A stretch of 60,258 bases of DNA from an uncultured Oscillospiraceae bacterium (lineage in GTDB: Bacteria; Bacillota; Clostridia; Oscillospirales; Ruminococcaceae). The stretch lies in contig CAKSEO010000012.1 in NCBI GenBank assembly GCA_934446565.1, positions 1 through 60,258 on the forward strand, written 5' to 3'. Positions 8,223 to 16,602 of the stretch are shown piece after piece. Each line of letters begins with the position of its first letter. Within the stretch, counting starts at the first letter, position 1. The notes below the pieces were generated by a model that had not been told where the DNA came from, searched no databases, and saw only the letters and a list, made by a program, of their open reading frames with translations. The position numbers and the translations under genes were made by a program.

Positions 8223-8651
8223 TCAGTCAGCGTCGGGGTGATTTTTGCGCCATGCGAGGTAGCCGTCAAGAATTACTGCCGCAGCCGCGGAGTCAAGCAC
8301 TTCCTTGCGCTTCTTGCCGCGCTTGTTCACATCGTTCATGAAACCGATAGCCGTGACCGTCGAGGAACGCTCGTCCCACATCACGACGTCCACGCCGACA
8401 AGCCCGCGCAGCTTATCCGCGAACAGCCTGCACTTCTCGGAGCGCGGACCCTCGGTGCCGTTCATGTTTATCGGATTTCCGACAACTATGCGCTCCGCCT
8501 TGTTCTCCTGCGCCGCCTGCGCCACCATCTCGACGCAGCGGTCGAAGTCCTTCATGTTTATCGTGTACAGCGGAGAAGCGAGTATCTCGCTCTTATCGCA
8601 CATCGCAAGCCCGGTGCGGCTGTCACCGTAGTCTACTGCCATTATCTTCAT
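8223..8651 (-). CDS. ruvX: Putative pre-16S rRNA nuclease / Holliday junction resolvase-like YqgF
   Basis: A 142-residue RNase H-fold nuclease of the YqgF/RuvX family, involved in 16S rRNA 5'-end maturation. Seen: MKIMAVDYGDSRTGLAMCD with the first catalytic Asp, IVVGNPINMNG, DVVMWDERSSTVTA, and the C-terminal DSAAAAVILDGYL with the last acidic residue. The length is standard. It follows pyrD by 59 bp with no terminator between, so it probably rides on the pyrimidine transcript. A terminator follows it. Confidence 0.92.
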   Translation of the reverse strand: MKIMAVDYGDSRTGLAMCDKSEILASPLYTINMKDFDRCVEMVAQAAQENKAERIVVGNPINMNGTEGPRSEKCRLFADKLRGLVGVDVVMWDERSSTVTAIGFMNDVNKRGKKRKEVLDSAAAAVILDGYLAWRKNHPDAD

Positions 8652-8710
8652 CAGATATCTCCTGTCAATCTTATTTACTGCGATTTACGCAGGTCGTTTC
8701 CGGCATAAGA

Positions 8711-9622
8711 TCACCAGGGCTTTACCTGACCGACTATCTCCGAAAGATCCTTTATGCCGTTCTTGTCCATGTAGTCGTTAAGTCCCTCGATGACCTTTAT
8801 CGGAGACCACGGGTCGGTGAATATCGCGGTGCCCATCTGAATAGCGGAAGCGCCTGCGAGCATCATCTCTACGGCGTCCTCCCAGGTGGAGATACCGCCC
8901 ATGCCGATTATCGGTATCTTTACCGCATTGTAGCACTGCCATACCATACGCACTGCCACAGGGAATATCGCAGGACCGGAAAGTCCGCCGACATTGTTGT
9001 GGAGTATCGGGCGTCTGTTGCGGATATCAATGCGCATTCCAAGCAGCGTATTTATCAGCGAAATGCTGTCAGCACCCTCGGCTTCCACTGCCTTTGCTAT
9101 CTCGGTGATGTTGGTGACGTTCGGAGTAAGCTTCACGATAAGCGGCTTGCTGGTCGCCGCCCTTACCGCCTTTGTGACGGAGGAAGCGCCCTCGCAGGTA
9201 ACGCCCCATGTCGCGCCGCCAGCCTTGACATTCGGACAGGAAATATTCAGCTCGATCATGTCAACATCGGTGGAATCAAGCGCTTCCGCAGCAGCGATGT
9301 AATCGTCGATGACTGCGCCGGCTACGTTGGCTATAATCACGTTGCCCTCTTCCTTGAGGGTAGGAAGGTAATACTCGATAAATCCATGAACTCCGATGTT
9401 CTGGAGACCCACGGAATTCAGAATGCCTGAGGGAGTTTCAGCTATTCTTGGTGGTATATTGCCCATCTTAGGTTCGATGGTCATTCCCTTGCAGGAAACG
9501 CCGCCGAGCCTTGAAAGCGGGTACAGGTCGGTGAAGCACTCACCGTTGCCATATGTGCCGGAAGCGGCAATGACCGGGTTCGGGAATTCCACGCCGGCTA
9601 TCTTAACGGACAGATCAGCCAT
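8711..9622 (-). CDS. pyrD: Dihydroorotate dehydrogenase B (NAD+), catalytic subunit
   Basis: A 303-residue class 1B, FMN-dependent enzyme oxidising dihydroorotate to orotate in the cytosol. It works with the electron-transfer subunit PyrK. Seen: VIAASGTYGNG, the NISCPNVK substrate-binding block followed by a Cys in GVTCEG (class 1 catalytic cysteine), KLTPN, and GMGGISTWEDAVEM for the FMN phosphate. Its ATG overlaps the 3' end of pyrK by 8 bp. The PyrK partner means electrons go to NAD+ rather than to quinone or fumarate. Confidence 0.95.
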   Translation of the reverse strand: MADLSVKIAGVEFPNPVIAASGTYGNGECFTDLYPLSRLGGVSCKGMTIEPKMGNIPPRIAETPSGILNSVGLQNIGVHGFIEYYLPTLKEEGNVIIANVAGAVIDDYIAAAEALDSTDVDMIELNISCPNVKAGGATWGVTCEGASSVTKAVRAATSKPLIVKLTPNVTNITEIAKAVEAEGADSISLINTLLGMRIDIRNRRPILHNNVGGLSGPAIFPVAVRMVWQCYNAVKIPIIGMGGISTWEDAVEMMLAGASAIQMGTAIFTDPWSPIKVIEGLNDYMDKNGIKDLSEIVGQVKPW

Positions 9623-10391
9623 TGAACTTTACCTCCTTTGCGTCGAATACGGGGCCGTCCTTGCAGACTCTCGCGTAATGCTCCTGACCGTTGCGTACGG
9701 TCAGGCAGGAACATACGACGCACGCTCCGACGCCACAGCCCATTCTCTGCTCCATGGAGATCTTGCAGGGCACGTTGTTTTCCGCGCATACCTTTGCGAT
9801 GGCGTTAAGCATGGGCATAGGACCGCATGCGCACACCAGGTCGGCGCCGGAATTCTTCAGCGTGCTCTCCAGCGGAGATGTTACCATTCCGTTGTAGCCA
9901 ACGGAACCATCGTCGGTGCATATTGCGGTATTCGCGCCGTACTTCTCGAACTCGTCCGCGAGGATTATGCGGCTGTAATCCCGGAAGCCCAGGATAGCAG
10001 TCGCGCGGTCGCCGAGCTTCTTAGCTAGACCCAGCAGCGGAGGAACTCCGATACCGCCGCCGACCAGCACTACCCTGCGGGCGCTGTCGGGTACCTTGAA
10101 GCCGTTGCCGAGCGGGCCGAGTACGTCCAGGTTATCTCCGGGGTTGAGCCTTGAAATGGCCTCGGTGCCCTTGCCCCTTACCTCAAACACAAAGCGGATA
10201 GTGCCCTTGGAACGACTGAACTCGCATATGGAAATGGGACGGCGCAGCGTAAATCCCGGCGCGGTGATATTTGCGAACTGACCGGTGTGAGCGGCTTTGG
10301 CAGCCTCCGGTGCTAGTATCGTGATTGAATAGGTGTCCCGGGAGAGGGTCTTTTTCTCGATTATCGGGTACCTGTCGCAGTAGTAGCTCAT
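9615..10391 (-). CDS. pyrK: Dihydroorotate dehydrogenase B, electron transfer subunit
   Basis: A 258-residue ferredoxin-reductase-like subunit carrying FAD and a [2Fe-2S] cluster; it passes electrons from PyrD to NAD+. Seen: FAD site RRPISICEF, NAD site VGGGIGVPPLLGLAKKLG, and the cysteine set GCGVGACVVCSC with the later Cys in YARVCKDGP. The start is 1 bp downstream of the stop of the unknown membrane gene. It is a paralogue of NfnA at 22403 in this window, but the pyrD context settles its job. Confidence 0.94.
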   Translation of the reverse strand: MSYYCDRYPIIEKKTLSRDTYSITILAPEAAKAAHTGQFANITAPGFTLRRPISICEFSRSKGTIRFVFEVRGKGTEAISRLNPGDNLDVLGPLGNGFKVPDSARRVVLVGGGIGVPPLLGLAKKLGDRATAILGFRDYSRIILADEFEKYGANTAICTDDGSVGYNGMVTSPLESTLKNSGADLVCACGPMPMLNAIAKVCAENNVPCKISMEQRMGCGVGACVVCSCLTVRNGQEHYARVCKDGPVFDAKEVKFNG

Positions 10392-10392
10392 G

Positions 10393-11016
10393 TTAGCTCC
10401 TTTCGGTATCGTTTGAATTTTCGGGTGCGGGCTCCTCCGGAGTTTCCTCCTTTACCACCGCCCGAACGTGCACAGCGCTGTCCTCCGCGGACTGCACCGG
10501 TTCGGCAGCCTTTGCCATAAGGTGACGGAACACGCATATCAGCAGCACCAGCACCACAAGGTCAAGCACAAGCTGCACGGATATCCAGCTTTCCTCGGAC
10601 ATCAGCATCTTGTTGTGCGTTATCATCATCATTTCGCTGATGAACATAAGCGCGGGTATCTTGCACAGCGAAACGCAAAGCGCGTACATATCCCGCAGCT
10701 TCTGGGCGCTGCGCTTGGTGATGTTCAGCCAGCTCATCTTGTGGCTGGTCAGCACCAGGATAATATAAACTGCAAACACCGCCAGAACAGCCGCCGGGAA
10801 CACCAGGGTTATCCAGTGCTTCCAGCCGATCGTTGGGTCAGCCAGTGCCAGCTTTTCGATATTGTCGCCGATGTTCTGGCGCAGGTTGTCCTCATACACC
10901 GTCATAAACATGTACTCGACGGAGAGGATAAATACTGCCAGTCCCACCGAAAAAACATCGGTGATGAACCGCGGTATCTTGTAGCTGTGTTTTACGGGGT
11001 ATTTGCCGAATTTCAT
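10393..11016 (-). CDS. Hypothetical membrane protein inside the pyr operon
   Basis: A 207-residue membrane protein with four predicted helices near residues 14-36, 66-90, 108-130 and 140-165, and a 40-residue charged, proline-rich C-terminal tail. No family is recognised. It lies between carB (111-bp gap) and pyrK (1-bp gap), in the same direction, so it is probably transcribed with the pyrimidine genes. It has no similarity I can see to uracil permeases (UraA/PyrP), which have many more helices. Its role is unknown. Confidence 0.7.
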   Translation of the reverse strand: MKFGKYPVKHSYKIPRFITDVFSVGLAVFILSVEYMFMTVYEDNLRQNIGDNIEKLALADPTIGWKHWITLVFPAAVLAVFAVYIILVLTSHKMSWLNITKRSAQKLRDMYALCVSLCKIPALMFISEMMMITHNKMLMSEESWISVQLVLDLVVLVLLICVFRHLMAKAAEPVQSAEDSAVHVRAVVKEETPEEPAPENSNDTERS

Positions 11017-11051
11017 TCAATTTTCCTTTCGCAGGGTCAAATAACACTGTA

Positions 11052-11071
11052 GGGGCGGGACTCCCCGCCCC
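11052..11071. repeat. GC-rich inverted repeat between carB and the membrane gene
   Basis: An 8-bp perfect inverted repeat, GGGGCGGG/CCCGCCCC, with a 4-nt loop. No T-run follows on the minus strand, so it is a poor terminator. It could pause transcription, protect mRNA ends, or be a remnant of a dispersed palindrome. Confidence 0.55.
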
Positions 11072-11127
11072 AGCCCGGACAATCTGCTGATCTTCTTTGA
11101 CCGGATATAATTTATGCGCTGAGATTA

Positions 11128-14100
11128 TCAGATCTTGGTGATATCAACAAGCTCTACGTCGTTGATGGTCTTGTGCATCTCCAGGCAATCGAGCAGCGCG
11201 TTCGCGGTGTCGATGGCTGTAAGGCACGCGATGGAGCGCTCAACAGCCTTGCGGCGCATCTTTACGCTGTCGCGGGACGGCTGTCTGCCGGTCTCGGAGG
11301 TGGAGATTACATACTGTATCTTTCCGCTCTCCAGAAGCTGGATAACGTCCGGATCGCCCTTGCCTATTCTGTAGGCATGGCTTGCCGCGATCATATTTCT
11401 GTTGAGCACGGAGGCAGTGCCGCTGGTAGCGTATATCTTGAATCCAAGAGCCTCAAAGCGGCTTGCGATCTCGATTATCTCGTGCTTGTCGCCGTCCTTG
11501 ACGGATATCAGCACGCCGCCCTCGTGGTACAGCTTGTAGCCTGCGGCGATAAGTCCCTTTAACAGAGCCTCGCTGAATGTCTTTGCGATACCCAGGCACT
11601 CGCCGGTGGACTTCATCTCCGGACCGAGCTGGTTATCAACGTCGTTGAGCTTCTCAAAGCTGAATACCGGCACCTTGACTGCGATGTAATCGCCGACAGG
11701 GTACAGACCGCTCTTGTAGCCCATGTCCTTCAGCTTTGCGCCGAGGATTATCTTAGTCGCGATGTCCACCATGTTCACGCCAGTTACCTTACTGATATAC
11801 GGAACGGTTCTGGAAGAACGCGGGTTGACCTCGATAACGAATACCTCGTGGTCGTAAACAACGTACTGGATATTCACCAGACCGACTACATGCAGGGCCT
11901 TTGCGAGCTTCTCGGTGTAGTCGATGATAACGCGCTTGATGTGCTCTGAAAGCGTCTGTGCGGGGTAGATGGAGATGGAGTCGCCGGAGTGGATACCTGC
12001 GCGCTCGATGTGCTCCATGATACCAGGGATAAGGAAGTCCTCGCCGTCACAGATAGCGTCTACCTCGACCTCGGTACCCATCATGTACTTATCGATGAGC
12101 ACGGGGTTCTCCAGCTTGTGGCTGGTGATTATCGTCATGTACTCGGTGACGTCGCTGTCGCAGTGCGCGATTATCATATTCTGACCGCCGAGAACGTAGG
12201 ACGGGCGGAGCAGTACCGGATATCCAAGCTCGTTGGCTGTCTTGAGCGCTTCCTCGGTGGTGAATACTGTGCTTCCCTTAGGACGCGGAATATTGCACTT
12301 TTCAAGCAGCTCATCGAACAGCTCCCTGTCCTCTGCTGCGTCAACGTCAGCCGCGGAGGTACCAAGAATACGCACGCCAAGAGCGGTGAGGTGCTTTATC
12401 AGCTTGATGGCAGTCTGTCCGCCGAACTGAACTACAACGCCGTAGGGCTTCTCAGTTGCGATGAGGGCTTCAACGTCCTCCTTGGTCAGCGGGTCGAAAT
12501 ACAGTCTGTCGCCGGTGTCGAAGTCGGTGGAAACAGTTTCCGGGTTGTTGTTGCAGATTATCGCCTCACAACCCTCTTCTTTCAGCGTCCATACGCAGTG
12601 AACGGAGCAGTAGTCGAACTCGATACCCTGACCGATTCTGATAGGACCGGAGCCGAACACGATGACCTTCTTCTTGTCGGTGGGGTGCTGTTCGATGAAC
12701 TCAGCCGCTTCGTTCTCGCGGTCGAAGGTATTGTAGAAGTAAGGAGTGCTTGCAGAGAACTCAGCCGCACAGGTATCTACCATCTTGTATACTGCAAGGC
12801 GGCGCTCCTTTATCTTCTGCCCGGAAATGCGCTCGATGGTGCTGTCGAGGTAGCAGTACTTCTTCGCCATGTCGTACTTTTCCTGGGTCAGCTCGCCCTC
12901 AGCCAGCCACTTCTCCAGCTGTACGAGGTTGTTCAGCTTGCTGATGAACCACTTGTCTATCTTTGTGATGCTGTGGATAACGTCGATGGAAATACCGCGC
13001 TTGAGTGCTTCAAATACGCAGAAGGAACGGTCAACGTCAATGTCCTCCAGCTTCTTCATTATCTCCTCGTCGGTGAGCTTTACGAAATCCTCCTTGGTCA
13101 TGGTGTCCATGCCAAGCTCGATGGAGCGTACGGCTTTCATCATGCCGGCTTCAAAGCTCGGAGCGATGGCCATTATCTCGCCTGTAGCCTTCATCTGGGT
13201 GCCGAGGGTCTTTTTCGCGTAAACGAACTTATCGAACGGCCACTTCGGGAACTTTACTACCAGATAGTCAAGCGCCGGCTCAAAGCATGCGTAGGTCTTG
13301 CCAGTTACCTGGTTCACTATCTCGTCGAGGGTATAGCCGACGGCGATACGTGCAGCAACCTTTGCGATAGGATATCCTGTCGCCTTGGAAGCCAGCGCGG
13401 AGGAACGGGAAACTCTCGGATTTACCTCAATTACTGCATAATCGAAGCTGTCGGGCTTGAGCGCGAACTGGCAGTTGCAGCCGCCCTCTACCTTGAGCTC
13501 CTGGATTATATTGATTGCCGCGGTACGCAGCATCTGATATTCCTTATCGGCAAGCGTTACGCAGGGAGCGACAACGATAGAGTCGCCGGTGTGAACGCCG
13601 ACCGGGTCGAAGTTCTCCATGGAGCAGACTGTGATTACGTTGCCCTTGCTGTCGCGCATTACCTCAAACTCGATCTCCTTCCAGCCGGAGATGCACTTCT
13701 CGACCAGTATCTGTGTGATAGGAGAAAGGCGCAGACCGTTAGTCGCGATCTCATGAAGTTCATCGGGAGTCTGCGCGATACCGCCGCCGGTGCCGCCCAG
13801 AGTGAACGCAGGTCTTACGATTACCGGGTAGTGGATAACTTCGGCAAAGTCCATTGCGTCCTCAACGGTCTCAACGACCTTGGACGGAATGCAGGGCTGA
13901 CCTATCTTCTCCATGGTGTCCTTGAACGCCTGTCTGTCCTCTGCCTTGTGGATAGTTTCGGGATTGGAGCCGAGCAGCTTTACGCCGTGCTCAGCCAGGA
14001 ATCCGCACTCAGCAAGCTCCATGGAGAGCGTCAGACCGGTCTGACCGCCGAGGTTGGAAAGCACGCTGTCCGGCTTTTCGATCTCGATTACTCTCTTTAC

Positions 14101-14319
14101 GACATCCAGGGTCAGCGGCTCGATGTAAATTTTGTCCGCCATGTGCTTGTCCGTCATGATAGTAGCAGGGTTGGAATTTATAAGTACGACCTCCAGACCC
14201 TCCTGCTTGAGTGCGCGGCACGCCTGTGTGCCCGCATAGTCAAACTCCGCAGCCTGTCCGATAACGATAGGACCGGAGCCTATAACCAGTACTTTCTTGA
14301 TATCACTTCTTAACGGCAT
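11128..14319 (-). CDS. carB: Carbamoyl-phosphate synthase, large subunit
   Basis: A 1063-residue cytosolic enzyme making carbamoyl phosphate from bicarbonate, two ATP and ammonia delivered by CarA. The two homologous ATP-grasp halves are visible: VLVIGSGPIVIGQAAEFDYAGTQ starts the first and VIVFGSGPIRIGQGIEFDYCSVH the second (about residue 555). ATP-grasp residues appear in EVNPRVSRSSALASKATG and EVNPRSSRTVPYISKVTG. The C-terminal MGS-like allosteric domain (about 930-1063) carries ALGFKIYATSGTA. Length is normal. It overlaps the end of carA by 10 bp. Confidence 0.97.
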   Translation of the reverse strand: MPLRSDIKKVLVIGSGPIVIGQAAEFDYAGTQACRALKQEGLEVVLINSNPATIMTDKHMADKIYIEPLTLDVVKRVIEIEKPDSVLSNLGGQTGLTLSMELAECGFLAEHGVKLLGSNPETIHKAEDRQAFKDTMEKIGQPCIPSKVVETVEDAMDFAEVIHYPVIVRPAFTLGGTGGGIAQTPDELHEIATNGLRLSPITQILVEKCISGWKEIEFEVMRDSKGNVITVCSMENFDPVGVHTGDSIVVAPCVTLADKEYQMLRTAAINIIQELKVEGGCNCQFALKPDSFDYAVIEVNPRVSRSSALASKATGYPIAKVAARIAVGYTLDEIVNQVTGKTYACFEPALDYLVVKFPKWPFDKFVYAKKTLGTQMKATGEIMAIAPSFEAGMMKAVRSIELGMDTMTKEDFVKLTDEEIMKKLEDIDVDRSFCVFEALKRGISIDVIHSITKIDKWFISKLNNLVQLEKWLAEGELTQEKYDMAKKYCYLDSTIERISGQKIKERRLAVYKMVDTCAAEFSASTPYFYNTFDRENEAAEFIEQHPTDKKKVIVFGSGPIRIGQGIEFDYCSVHCVWTLKEEGCEAIICNNNPETVSTDFDTGDRLYFDPLTKEDVEALIATEKPYGVVVQFGGQTAIKLIKHLTALGVRILGTSAADVDAAEDRELFDELLEKCNIPRPKGSTVFTTEEALKTANELGYPVLLRPSYVLGGQNMIIAHCDSDVTEYMTIITSHKLENPVLIDKYMMGTEVEVDAICDGEDFLIPGIMEHIERAGIHSGDSISIYPAQTLSEHIKRVIIDYTEKLAKALHVVGLVNIQYVVYDHEVFVIEVNPRSSRTVPYISKVTGVNMVDIATKIILGAKLKDMGYKSGLYPVGDYIAVKVPVFSFEKLNDVDNQLGPEMKSTGECLGIAKTFSEALLKGLIAAGYKLYHEGGVLISVKDGDKHEIIEIASRFEALGFKIYATSGTASVLNRNMIAASHAYRIGKGDPDVIQLLESGKIQYVISTSETGRQPSRDSVKMRRKAVERSIACLTAIDTANALLDCLEMHKTINDVELVDITKI

Positions 14320-15413
14320 GACTTTTTACCCTCCATCAGATCAATAAACTCGTCGAACAGGTAGGCGGTATCCTTGGGGCCGCCACATGCCTCCGGGTGG
14401 AACTGCACTGTGAACGCAGGCGCGTTGTGATAACGCACGCCCTCGCAGGTGCCGTCGTTGCCGTTTATGTGACTTACCTCGCCCGCCTCGGCAGGAACGC
14501 TGTCGCTTACGACTGCGTAGCCGTGGTTCTGGGAAGTAATGAATGTTCTGTCAAGCGCGAGATCCTTGACCGGCTGGTTGCCGCCACGATGACCGTATTT
14601 CAGCTTCTCGGTCTTAGCGCCGTTCGCAAGAGCCAGGAGCTGATGTCCCAGGCAGATTCCGAATGTGGGTATCTGGGCCGGGATAAGGTCGTGGAGGGTC
14701 TGGATAGCCTCGGTATTGTCCGCAGGGTCGCCGGGGCCGTTCGAGAGCATTATGCCGTCCGGATTCAGCGCCTTTATCTCGTCTGCGGTGGAGTTCCACG
14801 GCATTACAGTCACATTACATCCGCGCTTTACCAGCTCGCGGCGGATATTGAACTTGTAGCCGTAATCCATCAGCACTACATTATATTTTGCGTTCTCAGC
14901 GGGATAGTATTCCTTAGCCTTTACGCTGACTTTCGGAACTACCTTTCCGACATTATACTCGCGTATCTGCGCAAGGAGCGCTTCCCTGTCGAAATCGCCA
15001 TGGACTATCGCGCCGTTCATTACGCCGCTCTCACGGATTATCTTCGTGAGGTGACGGGTGTCGATATCGTAGATACCGATGATGTTGTACTTCTTGAGGT
15101 AGCTGTCAAGGTCGCCCTCGCAGCGGAAGTTCGACGGGTCCTCGCACTGCTCTCTTACGATGTAGCCGCTGACAACGCTCCCGTTGGACTCAGGGTCGAT
15201 GGAGTTCACGCCGTAGTTTCCTATCAGCGGGAATGTCTGGGTGACGATCTGTCCGCAGTAGCTGGGGTCGGTCAGTGTTTCCTGGTAGCCTACCATCGCA
15301 GTGGTGAATACTATCTCACCGACAACTGAGCCGTCCGCGCCGAACGCCCTGCCCTCGAACTCTGTGCCGTCCGCAAGAATGAGCGTCGCTTTCTTTTTGT
15401 TCTCGAATATCAT
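14310..15413 (-). CDS. carA: Carbamoyl-phosphate synthase, small (glutaminase) subunit
   Basis: A 367-residue class I glutamine amidotransferase that supplies ammonia to CarB. Seen: an N-terminal CarA domain (LILADGTEFEGRAFGA, GYQETLTDPSY) and a C-terminal glutaminase domain with the catalytic Cys in TFGICLGHQLLALA and the His/Glu pair in VQFHPEACGGPKDT. The start is supported by GGAGGAGAAGAA before the ATG. Upstream, between it and pyrF, lies a 233-bp gap holding a dispersed repeat. Confidence 0.96.
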   Translation of the reverse strand: MIFENKKKATLILADGTEFEGRAFGADGSVVGEIVFTTAMVGYQETLTDPSYCGQIVTQTFPLIGNYGVNSIDPESNGSVVSGYIVREQCEDPSNFRCEGDLDSYLKKYNIIGIYDIDTRHLTKIIRESGVMNGAIVHGDFDREALLAQIREYNVGKVVPKVSVKAKEYYPAENAKYNVVLMDYGYKFNIRRELVKRGCNVTVMPWNSTADEIKALNPDGIMLSNGPGDPADNTEAIQTLHDLIPAQIPTFGICLGHQLLALANGAKTEKLKYGHRGGNQPVKDLALDRTFITSQNHGYAVVSDSVPAEAGEVSHINGNDGTCEGVRYHNAPAFTVQFHPEACGGPKDTAYLFDEFIDLMEGKKSCR

Positions 15414-15479
15414 TTCTTCTCCTCCATGTACTTACCATGTATATAATTTATATCTGTGAATGTAACACGGGACGTTTTT

Positions 15480-15618
15480 AAATTCGGAATTCTTAATTCA
15501 GAATTCGGAATTATGGTGTCCTGCTTCGCAGGACGTTATTAAAACTCGATACGATCGGATAACCGCCGCGAAAGCGGCACCGAAATTCCGAATTACGCAT
15601 TCCGAATTCCGAATTGTA
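15480..15618. repeat. AATTCGGAATT-bordered dispersed repeat, copy A
   Basis: The left arm (15480-15513) and the right arm (15592-15618) both contain several AATTCGGAATT/AATTCCGAATT units. Inside are a hairpin GTCCTGC-TTC-GCAGGAC (15518-15534) and a hairpin CCGC-GAAA-GCGG. Bases 15547-15573 are shared, in reverse orientation, with copy C at 57002-57028. The element lies between carA and pyrF and has no coding potential. The rest of the 15414-15646 gap shows nothing else. Confidence 0.8.
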
Positions 15619-15646
15619 ATTTGACTGTTTCAGCTTAACAGCTGCA

Positions 15647-16582
15647 TCACTTAGTGATTACGATCTTTCCTACTATACCCATGATCTCGTCTCTCATGCG
15701 GATAGCTTCACGGCGTGCTGCCTCTGCGTACTCGTGCTCGTCGCACTTTTCCTTCTGGTAAGCGCACATGATCCCTCTGGAGCTGTTGACGATACCGCCC
15801 AGACCGTTCTTATCGAACGCGCCCGCGATGTCCTTTGCGCCTGCGCCCTGAGCGCCGTAGCCCGGGATAAGGAAGAATGTGGTCGGAAGAACGTCACGGA
15901 GGTACTTGAGCTGCTCGGGGTATGTCGCGCCGACTACAGCGCCCACTCCGGAATAGCCGTAAACGCCGGGAAGATCCTCGCCCCACTTCTCGCACATATG
16001 ACCCATGGTTTCATAGATAGTCATGCCGTCGATCTTCTTGTCCTGAAGCTCGCCGGAGCTGGGATTGGAGGTCTTTACGAGCACGAAGATACCCTTGTCG
16101 TTGTCGCGGCAGGTGGCGAGCAGCGGCTTGATGCCGTCGCTGCCGAGGTAGCCGTTGACGGTCAGCGCGTCACCGAGGAACGGCTCATATGTCTGGCTGC
16201 CGACCTGCACCTTACCGAGGTGAGCCGCAGCGTAAGCCTCCATCGTTGTACCGATGTCGTTGCGCTTGCCGTCGGTGATGACGTACATTCCCTTGCTGCG
16301 CGCGTACTCCTGGGTCTTGTAGAGGGTCTTTACGCCTGCCGGGCCGTACATCTCGTAGTAAGCCGCCTGGGGCTTTACAGCAGGAACGATGTCGTACAGT
16401 GCGTCGATGAGCCCCTTGTTGAACTCCAGCAGAGCCTTTGCTGCGCCCTTGAGCGTTTCGCCGTACTTCTCGAAGCACTTCTCCTTGATGTACTCCGGAA
16501 CGTAGGCAAGCTTGGGGTCAAGACCTGCAACGGAGGGGTTCTGGGTCTTTTCGATCTTTTCGATGAGTCTGTCGAGTGACAT
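15647..16582 (-). CDS. pyrF: Orotidine-5'-phosphate decarboxylase, long (type 2) form
   Basis: A 311-residue enzyme converting OMP to UMP, the last step of de novo synthesis. The long subfamily is recognised by NPSVAGLDPKLAYVP near the N terminus, the catalytic block VITDGKRNDIGTTMEAYA (Asp-Lys-Asp arrangement), LTVNGYLG and FLIPGYGAQGAGAKD. The ATG follows AAAGGAAGAAACAC. It lies 20 bp after pyrC in the same operon. Confidence 0.95.
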   Translation of the reverse strand: MSLDRLIEKIEKTQNPSVAGLDPKLAYVPEYIKEKCFEKYGETLKGAAKALLEFNKGLIDALYDIVPAVKPQAAYYEMYGPAGVKTLYKTQEYARSKGMYVITDGKRNDIGTTMEAYAAAHLGKVQVGSQTYEPFLGDALTVNGYLGSDGIKPLLATCRDNDKGIFVLVKTSNPSSGELQDKKIDGMTIYETMGHMCEKWGEDLPGVYGYSGVGAVVGATYPEQLKYLRDVLPTTFFLIPGYGAQGAGAKDIAGAFDKNGLGGIVNSSRGIMCAYQKEKCDEHEYAEAARREAIRMRDEIMGIVGKIVITK

Positions 16583-16602
16583 GTGTTTCTTCCTTTCTAT
16601 CC

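Noticed and set aside
11052..11071. GC-rich stem as a terminator separating carB from pyrK
   Set aside because: No T-run follows on the transcribed strand and the operon continues in the same direction; kept only as a repeat.
11989..14313. A 774-codon open frame on the plus strand opposite carB, and similar long frames opposite pyrC, carA, murB and others
   Set aside because: They lie wholly antisense to well-recognised genes, have no family motifs or ribosome binding sites, and arise from the codon bias of the real genes.
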